Shown piece after piece: positions 20,460 through 28,870 of a DNA stretch of 64,000 nt. The stretch is from an uncultured Deefgea sp. GTDB lineage: Bacteria > Pseudomonadota > Gammaproteobacteria > Burkholderiales > Chitinibacteraceae. A program made the position numbers and the translations under genes. The DNA lies in NCBI RefSeq assembly GCF_947072475.1, contig NZ_CAMTIA010000001.1, positions 124,001-188,000 on the forward strand. The letters are read 5' to 3'. The first letter of the stretch is position 1, and every line of letters begins with the position of its first letter. Below the pieces are notes generated by a model. The model had not been told where the DNA came from. It made no database searches and worked only from the letters and a program-made list of their open reading frames with translations.

Positions 20460-20975
20460 ATGCTTGAGCAAGCAAAAAAAGTTCGTGTGATGATTTTTGA
20501 CGTTGATGGCGTCATGACGGATGGGCGTTTGTATTACACCGATGCTGGCGAAGAATTAAAAGCGTTTCATTCTTTGGATGGGCACGGTTTAAGAATGTTG
20601 CAGCAAAGTGGCGTTCAGCTAGCCATTATCACTGGTCGTACCTCAAGCTTACTCACGCATCGAACCCAGAATTTGGGGATTGATTTGGTCTATCAAGGCG
20701 CACACGATAAATTAGCCACGTTTGAGCAGCTGCTGTTAGATACCGGCGTTACGGCTGAGGAATGCGGCTATATGGGCGACGATGTCATTGATTTGCCGAT
20801 TATGCGCCGGGTGCCATTTGCCGTTGCGGTACCGAATTCACCGACGATTGTTCGCCAGCACGCACATTACATTACAGGTAGCCAAGGCGGTTTGGGCGCG
20901 GTACGTGAAGTGTGCGATTTAATTATGCAATCGCAAAACACCTATGATGCTGCGATGGCGCCATATTTGCGCTAG
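20460..20975 (+). CDS. kdsC: 3-deoxy-D-manno-octulosonate-8-phosphate phosphatase
   Basis: KdsC removes phosphate from Kdo-8-P. The 171-residue length and lack of a cap fit the C0-type HAD phosphatase. Motif I is FDVDGVMTDG with nucleophile D14 and D16. Motif II is in AIITGRTS, and motif IV in GYMGDDVIDLPIM. The well-placed AAGGGAAG before the ATG supports this start. It is 88 bases after kdsD and 9 before lptC. Confidence 0.97.
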   Translation: MLEQAKKVRVMIFDVDGVMTDGRLYYTDAGEELKAFHSLDGHGLRMLQQSGVQLAIITGRTSSLLTHRTQNLGIDLVYQGAHDKLATFEQLLLDTGVTAEECGYMGDDVIDLPIMRRVPFAVAVPNSPTIVRQHAHYITGSQGGLGAVREVCDLIMQSQNTYDAAMAPYLR

Positions 20976-20984
20976 GGGATCGGT

Positions 20985-21581
20985 TTGCGTAGTTTAACCA
21001 CCTGGGTTTTACCCTTGCTTTTATTGCTCTTGGTCGGTAGTTTAATCTGGGCCTTAAGCCGCGTGGCCACTAATTTAACCGCCCCGCAGCGCTTGGATTT
21101 AAATGCCCCCGATTTAATTGCCGATGAAGGTGTATTACGGCGTTATGACGAAGCTGGCATGAAGCGTTCACAGTTGGTCGCTAGCCGAGTCACGCATGTG
21201 CCGCTGCAAGATACCATGCTGTATGAAAAACCGGTGTTGACCCAAACGGAGGCCAATAAGCCGACGATTGTGGTGATTGGCACCCGGGCAAAGTCGATTC
21301 ATAAAGGCTCAGAAACATGGTTTTATGACGCGACTCAATTGCGCCGAGCCCCGTATGAGGGCAGTGCCGAGTTAGTCATCAATGGGCGTGATATTTGGAT
21401 TGATGGCCAAGCTGAAATCGCTAAATCAGATCAGTTTGTGACTGCCGATATGGGTAAAAATCATGCCGAAGGCGTGGGGTTTATCGCCAATAATAAATTG
21501 CAAACCTTAGAACTTAAATCACAAGTAAAGATGACCTATGTCCCGACTCCTCGTCCTGCCGCTGTTCGCCCTACTCATTAA
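20985..21581 (+). CDS. lptC: LPS export system protein LptC
   Basis: LptC is the bitopic inner-membrane protein that receives LPS from LptB2FG and passes it to LptA. The 198-residue product has one N-terminal membrane helix (about 6-24, TWVLPLLLLLLVGSLIWALS) and a periplasmic beta-jellyroll domain with KSIHKGSETWFYDATQLRR and LINGRDIWIDGQAEIAKSDQ. The start is TTG at 20985, with GGGGATCGG just upstream and no better in-frame codon. Its last 44 bases overlap the beginning of lptA in another frame. Confidence 0.9.
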   Translation: MRSLTTWVLPLLLLLLVGSLIWALSRVATNLTAPQRLDLNAPDLIADEGVLRRYDEAGMKRSQLVASRVTHVPLQDTMLYEKPVLTQTEANKPTIVVIGTRAKSIHKGSETWFYDATQLRRAPYEGSAELVINGRDIWIDGQAEIAKSDQFVTADMGKNHAEGVGFIANNKLQTLELKSQVKMTYVPTPRPAAVRPTH

Positions 21582-22032
21582 TTCACACGCTTTGGCAGAA
21601 ACGGCTGATCGTGAAAAACCAATGAATATCACTGCAGACAATTGCGTTGCGGATCAGAAAAATTCGCAAACAGTCTGTACCGGCAATGTGATTGCCACGC
21701 AAGGCACGATGAATATGCGTGCCGATAAAGTGACCATGAGCGAAGATGCTTTTGGCAAGCAGTACGCCAAAGGCGAAGGTCGTCCGGTGCGCTTTAAGCA
21801 AAAACTCGATAGCGGCGAAATGCTCGATGCTGAGTCACTGCGCTTTGATTACGACGGTGCGAAAGGCGAAATGATATTAATCGATAAAGCTTGGGTTAAA
21901 AAAGGCCAAGATATCGTGATGGGCGACACCATTAACTACAATCTGAATACTGAGTTTTATCAGGCACAAAGCAAGCCGGGTAATCGAGTGAACATCACCA
22001 TCAACCCCAAAAAGAAAGACGCCGCCAAATGA
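21538..22032 (+). CDS. lptA: LPS transport periplasmic protein LptA
   Basis: LptA forms the periplasmic bridge that carries LPS from LptC to LptD. The 164-residue product has a short cleavable signal ([20 protein letters not shown]) followed by the OstA-type repeat-rich beta domain ([39 protein letters not shown]). Two cysteines could form a disulfide. The signal-peptide codons lie inside the 3' end of lptC, an unusually long (44-base) same-strand overlap. The stop overlaps the lptB start as ATGA. Confidence 0.94.
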   Translation: MSRLLVLPLFALLINSHALAETADREKPMNITADNCVADQKNSQTVCTGNVIATQGTMNMRADKVTMSEDAFGKQYAKGEGRPVRFKQKLDSGEMLDAESLRFDYDGAKGEMILIDKAWVKKGQDIVMGDTINYNLNTEFYQAQSKPGNRVNITINPKKKDAAK

Positions 22033-22751
22033 GTGTGTTGAAAGCGCAGCATTTACAAAAATCGTATAAAAAACGTACCGTCGTGCGTGACGTCTCCCTA
22101 GAGGTCGCCAGCGGTGAAGTGGTTGGTTTATTGGGGCCCAATGGCGCTGGTAAAACGACGAGTTTTTATATGATTGTTGGCTTAGTGAAAATGGACGCCG
22201 GTTGTATCGAACTTGACGGCATTGACGTCAGTCAGCTGCCGATTCATAAACGTGCCCGGCTCGGGCTGGGCTATTTGCCGCAAGAGGCGTCGATTTTTCG
22301 CAAAATGACCGTCGCGGAGAATATTAAAGCGGTGCTTGAACTGCATTACAGCAGTAAAGACGAAATTGAGTCGCGCTTAGACGAGTTGCTGCACGATTTA
22401 CATATTGCGCATTTGCGGGAAAGTGGCGCAATGAGTCTTTCGGGCGGGGAGCGCCGCCGTGTTGAAATCGCCCGCGCACTCGCCTCTAATCCACAATTTG
22501 TTTTGCTCGACGAGCCATTTGCGGGGGTTGATCCGATTGCGGTGATTGATATTCAGCGCATTATTGGTTTCTTAAAAGGGCGCGGCATTGGTGTTTTGAT
22601 CACGGATCATAATGTTCGCGAAACCTTAGGGATTTGCGATCGTGCCTATATTATTTCTGAAGGTGCTGTGATGGCGGCTGGTAAGCCCGATGAAATTGTC
22701 AATAATGAAGATGTTCGCCAAGTTTATCTGGGCGAGCATTTTAAAATGTAG
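22029..22751 (+). CDS. lptB: LPS export ABC transporter ATP-binding protein LptB
   Basis: LptB is the ATPase of LptB2FG, which extracts LPS from the inner membrane. The 240-residue product has Walker A GPNGAGKT (36-43), a Q-loop [13 protein letters not shown], the signature [17 protein letters not shown], Walker [14 protein letters not shown] and the switch His in [11 protein letters not shown]. It is coupled to lptA by ATGA. rpoN follows after 29 bases. Confidence 0.98.
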   Translation: MSVLKAQHLQKSYKKRTVVRDVSLEVASGEVVGLLGPNGAGKTTSFYMIVGLVKMDAGCIELDGIDVSQLPIHKRARLGLGYLPQEASIFRKMTVAENIKAVLELHYSSKDEIESRLDELLHDLHIAHLRESGAMSLSGGERRRVEIARALASNPQFVLLDEPFAGVDPIAVIDIQRIIGFLKGRGIGVLITDHNVRETLGICDRAYIISEGAVMAAGKPDEIVNNEDVRQVYLGEHFKM

Positions 22752-22780
22752 TGTTTTTGCCAACCTAGGTTATTCCCTTC

Positions 22781-24163
22781 ATGAAGCAAACTTTGCAGTT
22801 GCGGATGTCGCAACAGCTCAATTTAACGCCGCAGCTTCAGCAATCGATTAAGCTTTTGCAGTTGTCCACGCTTGATTTTCAACAAGAAATAGAGCATTTT
22901 TTAGCCGAAAATCCAATGCTTGAACGCGAAGATGGCGTGCAAGATGCGGGTGAAGAGGCCGAAAAACCAGAGGTGAGTGAGGTTGTTGAGGACGGCGATA
23001 GCTTACGTTGGGAAGACGTACGCGCGAACACTTCGTTTGATGAAGGCGATGAAAATGATCCCGCACTTCGGGTGGCCAAGTTGTATTCACTGCGTGATTA
23101 TTTGTTAGAACAAACGGGCTGCTTGCCCTTGTCGCTGCGTGATAGTGCATTGATTTCATTGTTGATTGATGCTTTAGATGATGACGGAATGCTGAGCCAG
23201 AGCTTGGATGAAATTTACGCCCAGCTACCAGAGGGCTTGGTATTAGAGTTTGAGTTAGAACCAGAAGAATTACAAATCGCATTGCAACATTTACAGCAAC
23301 TAGAACCACTTGGTGTTGGCGCTCGTGATTTGCCGGAGTCATTAACCTTGCAATTGCGGGTCTTGCCAGAAAATACCATTCGAAATATTGCCATTCGATT
23401 GGTGAATGAAGGTCTCGATTTATTGGCGCAACGGGATTACACTAGACTTAAACGCCAACTACAGTGTGATGAAGTTGTCCTTAAACAAGCTCAAACACTG
23501 ATTCGCGGTTTAACGCCAAGGCCGGGCGCAAACTGGTCAGCAGAAACAACGCGTTATGTATTACCAGATGTGATTGTGACCAAGGTGCGTGGGCAATGGC
23601 AGGTACGTTTAAATAGTGCGGCGCAACCGAAGTTAAGAGTCAATGAGTTGTACGCTAAATTACTCCAGGGCGATTCAGCGGCGGCACTCAGTGGTAAGCT
23701 ACAAGAAGCACGTTGGTTGATTAAAAGTGTTGAGCAAAGAGGCAGTACCATATTACGGGTGGCCGAAGCCATCGTAATACGACAAAAAGCTTTTTTTGAA
23801 TACGGTGAAGTGGCAATGCGGCCTTTGGTGCTGCGCGATATTGCCGATGAACTTGAGTTGCATGAATCGACGATTTCTCGGGTAACCACGCAAAAATACA
23901 TGCTGACGCCACGCGGTGTTTTTGAGTACAAATATTTTTTTGGCAGTCATGTTGAAAGCGAAAGCGGGGGTGAAAACTCTGCGACATCGATTAAGGCTTT
24001 GATTAAACAACTGGTACAGCAGGAAAATCAGCACAAGCCATTATCCGATAGTGCTATAACTGAAGAACTCGCACGGCAAGGTGTGGCAGTTGCGCGGCGC
24101 ACCGTTGCTAAGTACAGGGAGGCATTAATGATTCCTCCCGTTAATCTGCGCAAGTGTTTATAA
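22781..24163 (+). CDS. rpoN: RNA polymerase sigma-54 factor RpoN
   Basis: This is the alternative sigma factor for -24/-12 promoters, which needs an AAA+ activator such as NtrC. The 460-residue product has the Gln/Leu-rich Region I (MKQTLQLRMSQQLNLTPQLQ), an acidic Region II (about 45-90), the core-binding domain, the helix-turn-helix region (LRDIADELELHESTISRVT) and the RpoN box ARRTVAKYRE close to the C-terminus. The ntrC, ntrB and glnA genes later in this window are expected partners. It is transcribed with lptB upstream and hpf and ptsN downstream, the standard rpoN neighbourhood. Confidence 0.98.
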   Translation: MKQTLQLRMSQQLNLTPQLQQSIKLLQLSTLDFQQEIEHFLAENPMLEREDGVQDAGEEAEKPEVSEVVEDGDSLRWEDVRANTSFDEGDENDPALRVAKLYSLRDYLLEQTGCLPLSLRDSALISLLIDALDDDGMLSQSLDEIYAQLPEGLVLEFELEPEELQIALQHLQQLEPLGVGARDLPESLTLQLRVLPENTIRNIAIRLVNEGLDLLAQRDYTRLKRQLQCDEVVLKQAQTLIRGLTPRPGANWSAETTRYVLPDVIVTKVRGQWQVRLNSAAQPKLRVNELYAKLLQGDSAAALSGKLQEARWLIKSVEQRGSTILRVAEAIVIRQKAFFEYGEVAMRPLVLRDIADELELHESTISRVTTQKYMLTPRGVFEYKYFFGSHVESESGGENSATSIKALIKQLVQQENQHKPLSDSAITEELARQGVAVARRTVAKYREALMIPPVNLRKCL

Positions 24164-24206
24164 AAACACTGCCTTATAAAAGCATGAAGAACCGAAGGAG
24201 TAGTAT

Positions 24207-24533
24207 ATGAACCTCAACATTAGTGGTCATCATCTGGAAGTTACACCAGCGATTCGTGAATATGTTTCAAGTAAAATTGAACGCACGACCCGCCATTTTG
24301 ATAATGTGATTGATGTTTTAGTCATTTTGTCAGTGGATAAGCTGGAGCATAAGGCCGAGGCGACAATCAATGTCGTTGGTAAAGATCTGCATGTTGAGTC
24401 TGTCGATAGCGATATGTATGCCGCCATCGATAGCATGGTCGATAAACTGGATCGCCAGATTATTAAATACAAAGAAAAATTATCTGGTCATCGTAATGAT
24501 GCCCTGAAGCATCAAGTGGTAATCGAAGAATAA
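24207..24533 (+). CDS. hpf: Ribosome hibernation promoting factor (short HPF)
   Basis: HPF binds the 30S decoding region in stationary phase and drives 100S dimers. The 108-residue product starts MNLNISGHHLEVTPAIREYV and shows the S30AE domain; the length fits short HPF/YfiA without the dimerising C-terminal domain of long HPF. A strong Shine-Dalgarno (cgaaggag) precedes the ATG. It lies just after rpoN and is followed by a terminator. Confidence 0.95.
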   Translation: MNLNISGHHLEVTPAIREYVSSKIERTTRHFDNVIDVLVILSVDKLEHKAEATINVVGKDLHVESVDSDMYAAIDSMVDKLDRQIIKYKEKLSGHRNDALKHQVVIEE

Positions 24534-24552
24534 TCCGTTGCACAAGCAACAC

Positions 24553-24583
24553 AACGGGAACGCCGCGAGTCGTTCCCGTTTTT
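24553..24583 (+). terminator. Terminator between hpf and ptsN
   Basis: The stem aacgggaacg (24553-24562) pairs with cgttcccgtt (24571-24580) around an 8-base loop, followed by TTT. It lies 20 bases after hpf, so ptsN may have its own promoter or depend on read-through. Confidence 0.85.
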
Positions 24584-24631
24584 GTTTATCGGAGTGCGAG
24601 TTACAATAGCAGCTCCTTTAAGGACATAAGT

Positions 24632-25111
24632 TTGAACATGAGCCTGATTAGCAAAATACTCCCAGTAGCCAATGTTTTTTTAGATTTGGATGTGGGTAGC
24701 AAAAAACGCGTTTTTGAACATGTCGGTATCCTGTTCGAAAACAGCCATGGGATTGCGCGTAGCGTAATTTTTGATAGCCTGTTTGCCCGCGAAAAGCTCG
24801 GCTCAACGGGTTTGGGTCAAGGCGTCGCCATTCCGCATGGTCGGATTAAAGGCTTAAAAGAAGCGGTAGGGGCCTTTGTGCGCTTGAGTGCGCCCATTCA
24901 GTTTGATGCGCCGGATAGCAAACCGGTGTCATTGATTTTTGTGCTGTTAGTGCCAGCCAATGCCACTGATCTACATTTGCAAATTTTGTCAGAATTAGCA
25001 CAGCTGTTTTCTGATAAGCAATTACGCGAAGAATTAATGACCTTGCCCGATCCCGAAGCGGTATGGCAGCGCATTTCGACATGGGAGCCCTATGCTCCCG
25101 ACTTCTCCTGA
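24632..25111 (+). CDS. ptsN: PTS IIA-Ntr (nitrogen-related) protein
   Basis: PtsN is the terminal phosphoacceptor of the nitrogen PTS, linking carbon and nitrogen status and K+ transport. The product of about 159 residues has the EIIA fold with phosphorylated His at about residue 69 in GVAIPHGRIKG. Two starts compete. TTG at 24632 has AAGGA 7 bases upstream. ATG at 24638 would have 13 bases of spacing, so Shine-Dalgarno geometry favours TTG. hprK and rapZ follow. Confidence 0.95.
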   Translation: MNMSLISKILPVANVFLDLDVGSKKRVFEHVGILFENSHGIARSVIFDSLFAREKLGSTGLGQGVAIPHGRIKGLKEAVGAFVRLSAPIQFDAPDSKPVSLIFVLLVPANATDLHLQILSELAQLFSDKQLREELMTLPDPEAVWQRISTWEPYAPDFS

Positions 25112-25223
25112 TCGATTTGAGCCCTCAGCCAAGATCTGAGGGTTTATTTTTTGCCCGATGCCCATTTCGTTTTTGACCCATACTGGCATAAAATCACTGC
25201 TTTTTAAGCCATAGCGAGGCCGC

Positions 25224-26168
25224 ATGCCGCAGATCACCGCTCGACAACTATTTATTGATAACGCCGAAAAACTGCGTCTGACTTGGGTTGCTGGGCAGTC
25301 GGGCGCAAATAATTTATTGTCCAATGATGCCTCAGAGCAAAAGCCATCGCTATCTTTGGTTGGGCATTTGAACTTTGTGCATCCCAATCGCATCCAAGTG
25401 CTTGGGATTGCTGAAGTCGCTTATCTCAATGGCTTATCAATGGAAGTGCAGCACTCGAGCCTGAATCAGCTATTTGCCTATGATATGTCGGCGATGATTG
25501 TCGCCAATGGGCAAGCGGTGCCCGATTCTTTGCGGGAAGCGGCTGAGCGTCATCATGTTCCCTTACTCACTAGTCCGGAGCAATCACCGTATTTAATGGA
25601 GGTATTGCGCTACTATCTTAGTAAAGCTCTGGCTGTATCAACACACCTGCATGGGGTATTTTTGGATGTGTTGGAAGTCGGTGTTTTGCTGACTGGTGAG
25701 TCGTCGATGGGTAAGTCCGAGCTGGCACTGGAGCTGATTTCCCGTGGCCACGGCTTGGTGGCCGATGATGTGGTTGAGGTGTATCGCACCAATCCAGAAA
25801 CCTTAGAAGGGCGCTGCCCGCCGATGTTGCGTGACTTTTTAGAGGTGCGCGGGATTGGGGTGCTCAATATCAGAACCATCTTTGGTGAAACGGCAGTCAG
25901 GCCGAAAAAAACGCTGAAATTGATTGTGCATTTGGCCAAGGCCGGCGGTGAAAATGTCGCACCAGTTGATCGCTTACAAATGCAAGCGGCAACGCAGGCG
26001 ATTTTGGATGTGCCGGTCAGAAAATTAGTGATTCCAGTCGCGGCTGGGCGTAATTTGGCGGTACTGGTCGAGTCGGCAGTGCGAAATTATATTTTGCAAT
26101 TACGCGGTATTGATTCAACGCGTGAATTTATCGAGCGCCACCAAAAATTTATGGAGATGGGGGAATAA
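25224..26168 (+). CDS. hprK: HPr kinase/phosphorylase
   Basis: HprK phosphorylates and dephosphorylates a serine of HPr-like proteins. The 314-residue product has an N-terminal receiver-like domain and a C-terminal kinase domain with Walker A GESSMGKS at 158-165 and the family signature [16 protein letters not shown] at about 207. A GCGAGG precedes the ATG. In proteobacteria hprK next to ptsN and rapZ is linked with the PTS-Ntr branch. Its TAA overlaps the rapZ ATG by one base (TAATG). Confidence 0.97.
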   Translation: MPQITARQLFIDNAEKLRLTWVAGQSGANNLLSNDASEQKPSLSLVGHLNFVHPNRIQVLGIAEVAYLNGLSMEVQHSSLNQLFAYDMSAMIVANGQAVPDSLREAAERHHVPLLTSPEQSPYLMEVLRYYLSKALAVSTHLHGVFLDVLEVGVLLTGESSMGKSELALELISRGHGLVADDVVEVYRTNPETLEGRCPPMLRDFLEVRGIGVLNIRTIFGETAVRPKKTLKLIVHLAKAGGENVAPVDRLQMQAATQAILDVPVRKLVIPVAAGRNLAVLVESAVRNYILQLRGIDSTREFIERHQKFMEMGE

Positions 26169-27031
26169 TGGCACACAGCCAACATCAACAATTGGTCTTG
26201 CTATCGGGTTTGTCGGGCGCGGGTAAAAGCGTGGCTTTAAAAGCATTGGAAGATTTGGGCTTTTATTGTTTAGATAATTTACCCGCACCGCTTTTGCCGC
26301 AAGCGGTGTCGATGCTCGATTTGGATGGTTACCCTAAAATTGCCATCGGGATTGACGCTCGTAGCGCGCATAACTTGGCCACTTTCCCCGATCATTTAGC
26401 CGCTTTGATGGATTTAGGGCTGGATGTGCGGATGTTGTTTTTGGAAGCCAATAACGAAGTTTTGGTGAAACGCTATTCAGAAAGTCGCCGCAGTCATCCG
26501 CTGTCGCTGGGGGAATTAACGGTGACCGAATCGGTGGCGGTTGAGCATGAAATGCTAGAAAGCATCCGTGAGATGTCGCATGCCATCGATACTTCGGGTT
26601 TATCGGCGGCGCAATTACGCACTTGGGTACGGGAGTTTATCGCGACCGATCAAGCCAAATTAATGCTGATTTTTGAGTCGTTTGGCTTTAAGCATGGTTT
26701 GCCGCTGGATGCCGATTTTGTTTTTGACGCGCGTTGTTTGCCCAATCCATTTTATGACCCGGCGCTACGTCCTTTAACGGGTATGGATCAGCCGGTGGCC
26801 GATTTCTTAATGCGACAAGCCAGTGTCGGCAATTATTTGACGCATATTTTGGGCTTTTTAGAGCGCTGGTTGCCGGAGTTTGAGCGTGATCAGCGTAGTT
26901 ATGTCACGGTGGCCATTGGCTGCACCGGCGGTCAGCATCGTTCGGTGTATTTGGCCGAAGAGCTACGCCGACATTTTTCACGCAATCGTCAGGTCTTGGT
27001 TCGGCATCGTGAACAGCATCAGCGCAGCTAA
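26168..27031 (+). CDS. rapZ: RNase adapter protein RapZ
   Basis: RapZ (YvcJ family) is a nucleotide-binding protein that in enterics delivers small RNAs to RNase E. The 287-residue product has Walker A GLSGAGKS (14-21), a Walker B-like region and the conserved C-terminal signature YVTVAIGCTGGQHRSVYLAEEL that contributes to RNA binding. It overlaps hprK by one base. The predicted GTG of the next gene lies inside its last 23 bases. Confidence 0.96.
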   Translation: MAHSQHQQLVLLSGLSGAGKSVALKALEDLGFYCLDNLPAPLLPQAVSMLDLDGYPKIAIGIDARSAHNLATFPDHLAALMDLGLDVRMLFLEANNEVLVKRYSESRRSHPLSLGELTVTESVAVEHEMLESIREMSHAIDTSGLSAAQLRTWVREFIATDQAKLMLIFESFGFKHGLPLDADFVFDARCLPNPFYDPALRPLTGMDQPVADFLMRQASVGNYLTHILGFLERWLPEFERDQRSYVTVAIGCTGGQHRSVYLAEELRRHFSRNRQVLVRHREQHQRS

Positions 27032-27416
27032 ATCATGGCGCGATTGGCTGAGCTTATTGCGCTCAGGTGATTATGTGGTGATGGGGCTTTGTATCGTGCT
27101 GTGGGGGGGGATTACCGCCTTCTGTTGGTCACAAGCTGGGGCGACTCGCGTTAAGATTTTTCAAGATGGCCAACTGTATGCCGAATTAGATTTAGCCGCA
27201 GCGCGCATCTTGGCCATTGATGGCCCGCTTGGCAAAACCACGATCGAGGTGGCCGCAGGCCGTGCACGGATCGCTAGCGATCCAAGCCCGCGCCAGTATT
27301 GTGTGCGGGCTGGATGGTTGACTCAAGTGGGGCAAAGTGCGATTTGCTTGCCCAATCGCACCAGTATTGAACTCGTTGGTCAACGTCCTGCCCGTTATGA
27401 CAGTCTCAGTTACTAA
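27009..27416 (+). CDS. NusG domain II-containing membrane-anchored protein
   Basis: The product of about 135 residues has one N-terminal hydrophobic segment (YVVMGLCIVLWGGITAFCWS) and a small extracytoplasmic beta domain (RVKIFQDGQLYAEL, GPLGKTTIEVAAGRARI, QYCVRAGWLTQVGQSAICLP, two cysteines). This matches the NusG_II-type family, usually found beside Gx transporter genes. The GTG start at 27009 lacks a Shine-Dalgarno and lies inside rapZ, so the start is uncertain. A run of eight G lies at 27103-27110 in the membrane-segment codons. The 3' end overlaps the next gene by 20 bases. It probably works with the following transporter; substrate unknown. Confidence 0.75.
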   Translation: MNSISAAKSWRDWLSLLRSGDYVVMGLCIVLWGGITAFCWSQAGATRVKIFQDGQLYAELDLAAARILAIDGPLGKTTIEVAAGRARIASDPSPRQYCVRAGWLTQVGQSAICLPNRTSIELVGQRPARYDSLSY

Positions 27417-27936
27417 AATCACTTTAAATGTTAGTACCACCGATGAGCAAATTGCCCGCTTTGCCGCATGCGCCATTGTGTTAGCGGTAATTGAATCGGG
27501 GATTCCATCACCGATTCCGGGCTTTAAACCAGGGCTGGCCAATATTGTCACCTTAATCGCTTTACAGCGTTTGGGCTGGTCCGCCGCAGCGTGGGTGTCG
27601 ATGTTGCGGATTTTAGGTTCAAGCTTGGTATTAGGCGGAGTGTTTTCCCCTGGTTTTGCTTTAAGCTTGGCGGGTGGCGTTGCCAGTGTATTGGCTTTGG
27701 CGCTGGTGCAATATTTACCGCGACGCTATTTTGGTTTAGTCACTTGGTCACTGTGCTCGGCTGTGGCGCATTTAGTCGGGCAGCTGCTGATTGCGCGTTT
27801 ATGGTTAATTCCGCATAACGGCATTTTGGTTTTAATCCCTTTACTGTTGGCAATGGCCATTATTTTTGGCGTGGTAAATGGCTTGATTGCCACCCATTTA
27901 TTACGCACTCACCCTGCTGTGGATACGACACAATGA
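27397..27936 (+). CDS. Gx transporter family membrane protein
   Basis: The 179-residue, very hydrophobic protein has about five membrane helices and the glycine-rich motif SGIPSPIPGFKPGLANIVTL typical of the family once labelled heptaprenyl diphosphate synthase component I, now Gx transporter. It is not itself a prenyl synthase. The ATG at 27397 is chosen because the membrane domain begins soon after. It overlaps the NusG-II gene upstream and ubiX downstream (ATGA), so the three are tightly coupled. The link to ubiX suggests a quinone or flavin context, but this is inference. Confidence 0.8.
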   Translation: MTVSVTKITLNVSTTDEQIARFAACAIVLAVIESGIPSPIPGFKPGLANIVTLIALQRLGWSAAAWVSMLRILGSSLVLGGVFSPGFALSLAGGVASVLALALVQYLPRRYFGLVTWSLCSAVAHLVGQLLIARLWLIPHNGILVLIPLLLAMAIIFGVVNGLIATHLLRTHPAVDTTQ

Positions 27937-28535
27937 AGACAATTACGCTGGCTTTTACTGGCGCATCCGGTTTGCCCTATGGTTTACGCACGCTAGAATG
28001 CTTGCTGTTGGCCGGTTGTAAAGTGCGTTTGGTGTATACCCAAGTGGCGCAAATTGTCGCCAAACAAGAGTTAAATTTAACTTGGCCTAGCCGTGCCGCC
28101 GATTTGGCTGAATTACTGCGTGCGCAGTATGGCGTGACTGCAGAGCAGTTACAGGTTTATGGTCAGCAAGAATGGTTTGCACCGATGGCTTCGGGCAGTA
28201 ACCCTGGGGACGGTATGGTGGTGGTGCCGTGTACCATGGGCGCTTTGTCGGCGATTGCTAATGGCGCGTCAGATAATCTCTTAGAGCGTGCGGCCGATGT
28301 GATGATTAAAGAGCGTAAAACGCTGATTATTGTACCGCGCGAAACGCCATTTTCAGCGATTCATCTAGAGCATATGCTGAAATTATCGCGTCTTGGCGTG
28401 GTGATTTTGCCGCCTAATCCGGGTTTTTATCATCACCCGCAAACCATAGAAGATTTAGTCGATTTTGTTGTGGCGCGAATTTTAGACCAGCTGGCGGTAC
28501 CGCATCAACTCATGCAGCGCTGGGGCGAGTCCTGA
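27933..28535 (+). CDS. ubiX: Flavin prenyltransferase UbiX
   Basis: UbiX attaches a prenyl group to FMN, making the cofactor for the UbiD decarboxylase of ubiquinone synthesis. The 200-residue product starts MKTITLAFTGASGLPYGLRT with the flavin-binding GASG loop. It also shows PCTMGALSAIANGASDNLLE and VPRETPFSAIHLEHML, family hallmarks. Its start overlaps the Gx transporter stop. No ubiD is in the window. Confidence 0.96.
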   Translation: MKTITLAFTGASGLPYGLRTLECLLLAGCKVRLVYTQVAQIVAKQELNLTWPSRAADLAELLRAQYGVTAEQLQVYGQQEWFAPMASGSNPGDGMVVVPCTMGALSAIANGASDNLLERAADVMIKERKTLIIVPRETPFSAIHLEHMLKLSRLGVVILPPNPGFYHHPQTIEDLVDFVVARILDQLAVPHQLMQRWGES

Positions 28536-28552
28536 GGTCAATGCCGCGATAA

Positions 28553-28827
28553 GGCAATGTTCAGATTGCGTGTTGATGGTTTTAAGTGCCTACGGCACGG
28601 CTGTTTACAGTCGCAGTCCGCGACGGGGACCCTCTTTCTTTGACTCGCCAAAGAAAGAGGGGGAAAGAAAGGCGCCCCGAGCGCGCCCAGCTCCGCTGTG
28701 CCCTCGATCGTCGTGAGTCAAACGATAAAGCTGTTTGTCTCGCTCCTCACTCGGTGCGCTTAAACGGGTTTTTAAGCCCCAGCTCGACGAACGCGGCACA
28801 GCATCAATACCAAATCTGAACATTGCC
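28553..28827. repeat. 275-bp non-coding element with terminal inverted repeats
   Basis: The ends are perfect 15-bp inverted repeats: ggcaatgttcagatt at 28553-28567 and aatctgaacattgcc at 28813-28827. The similarity extends inward with a few mismatches (ttgatg/catcaa). Inside is a 13-bp perfect hairpin, ccctctttctttg/caaagaaagaggg (28630-28642, 28649-28661), and a GC-rich stretch. Reading frames across it look spurious. It fills the gap between ubiX and the MATE gene. It looks like a MITE-like or other dispersed intergenic element. No target duplication is obvious. Confidence 0.7.
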
Positions 28828-28870
28828 CCGCTTGGTACGGTATTGCTCTCTAGCCTTTGTCCATCAAGTA

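Noticed and set aside
28586-28823. Two opposed frames of 72-77 codons in the ubiX-MATE gap
   Set aside because: Both lie inside the inverted-repeat element and reflect its GC-rich structure; no start signals.
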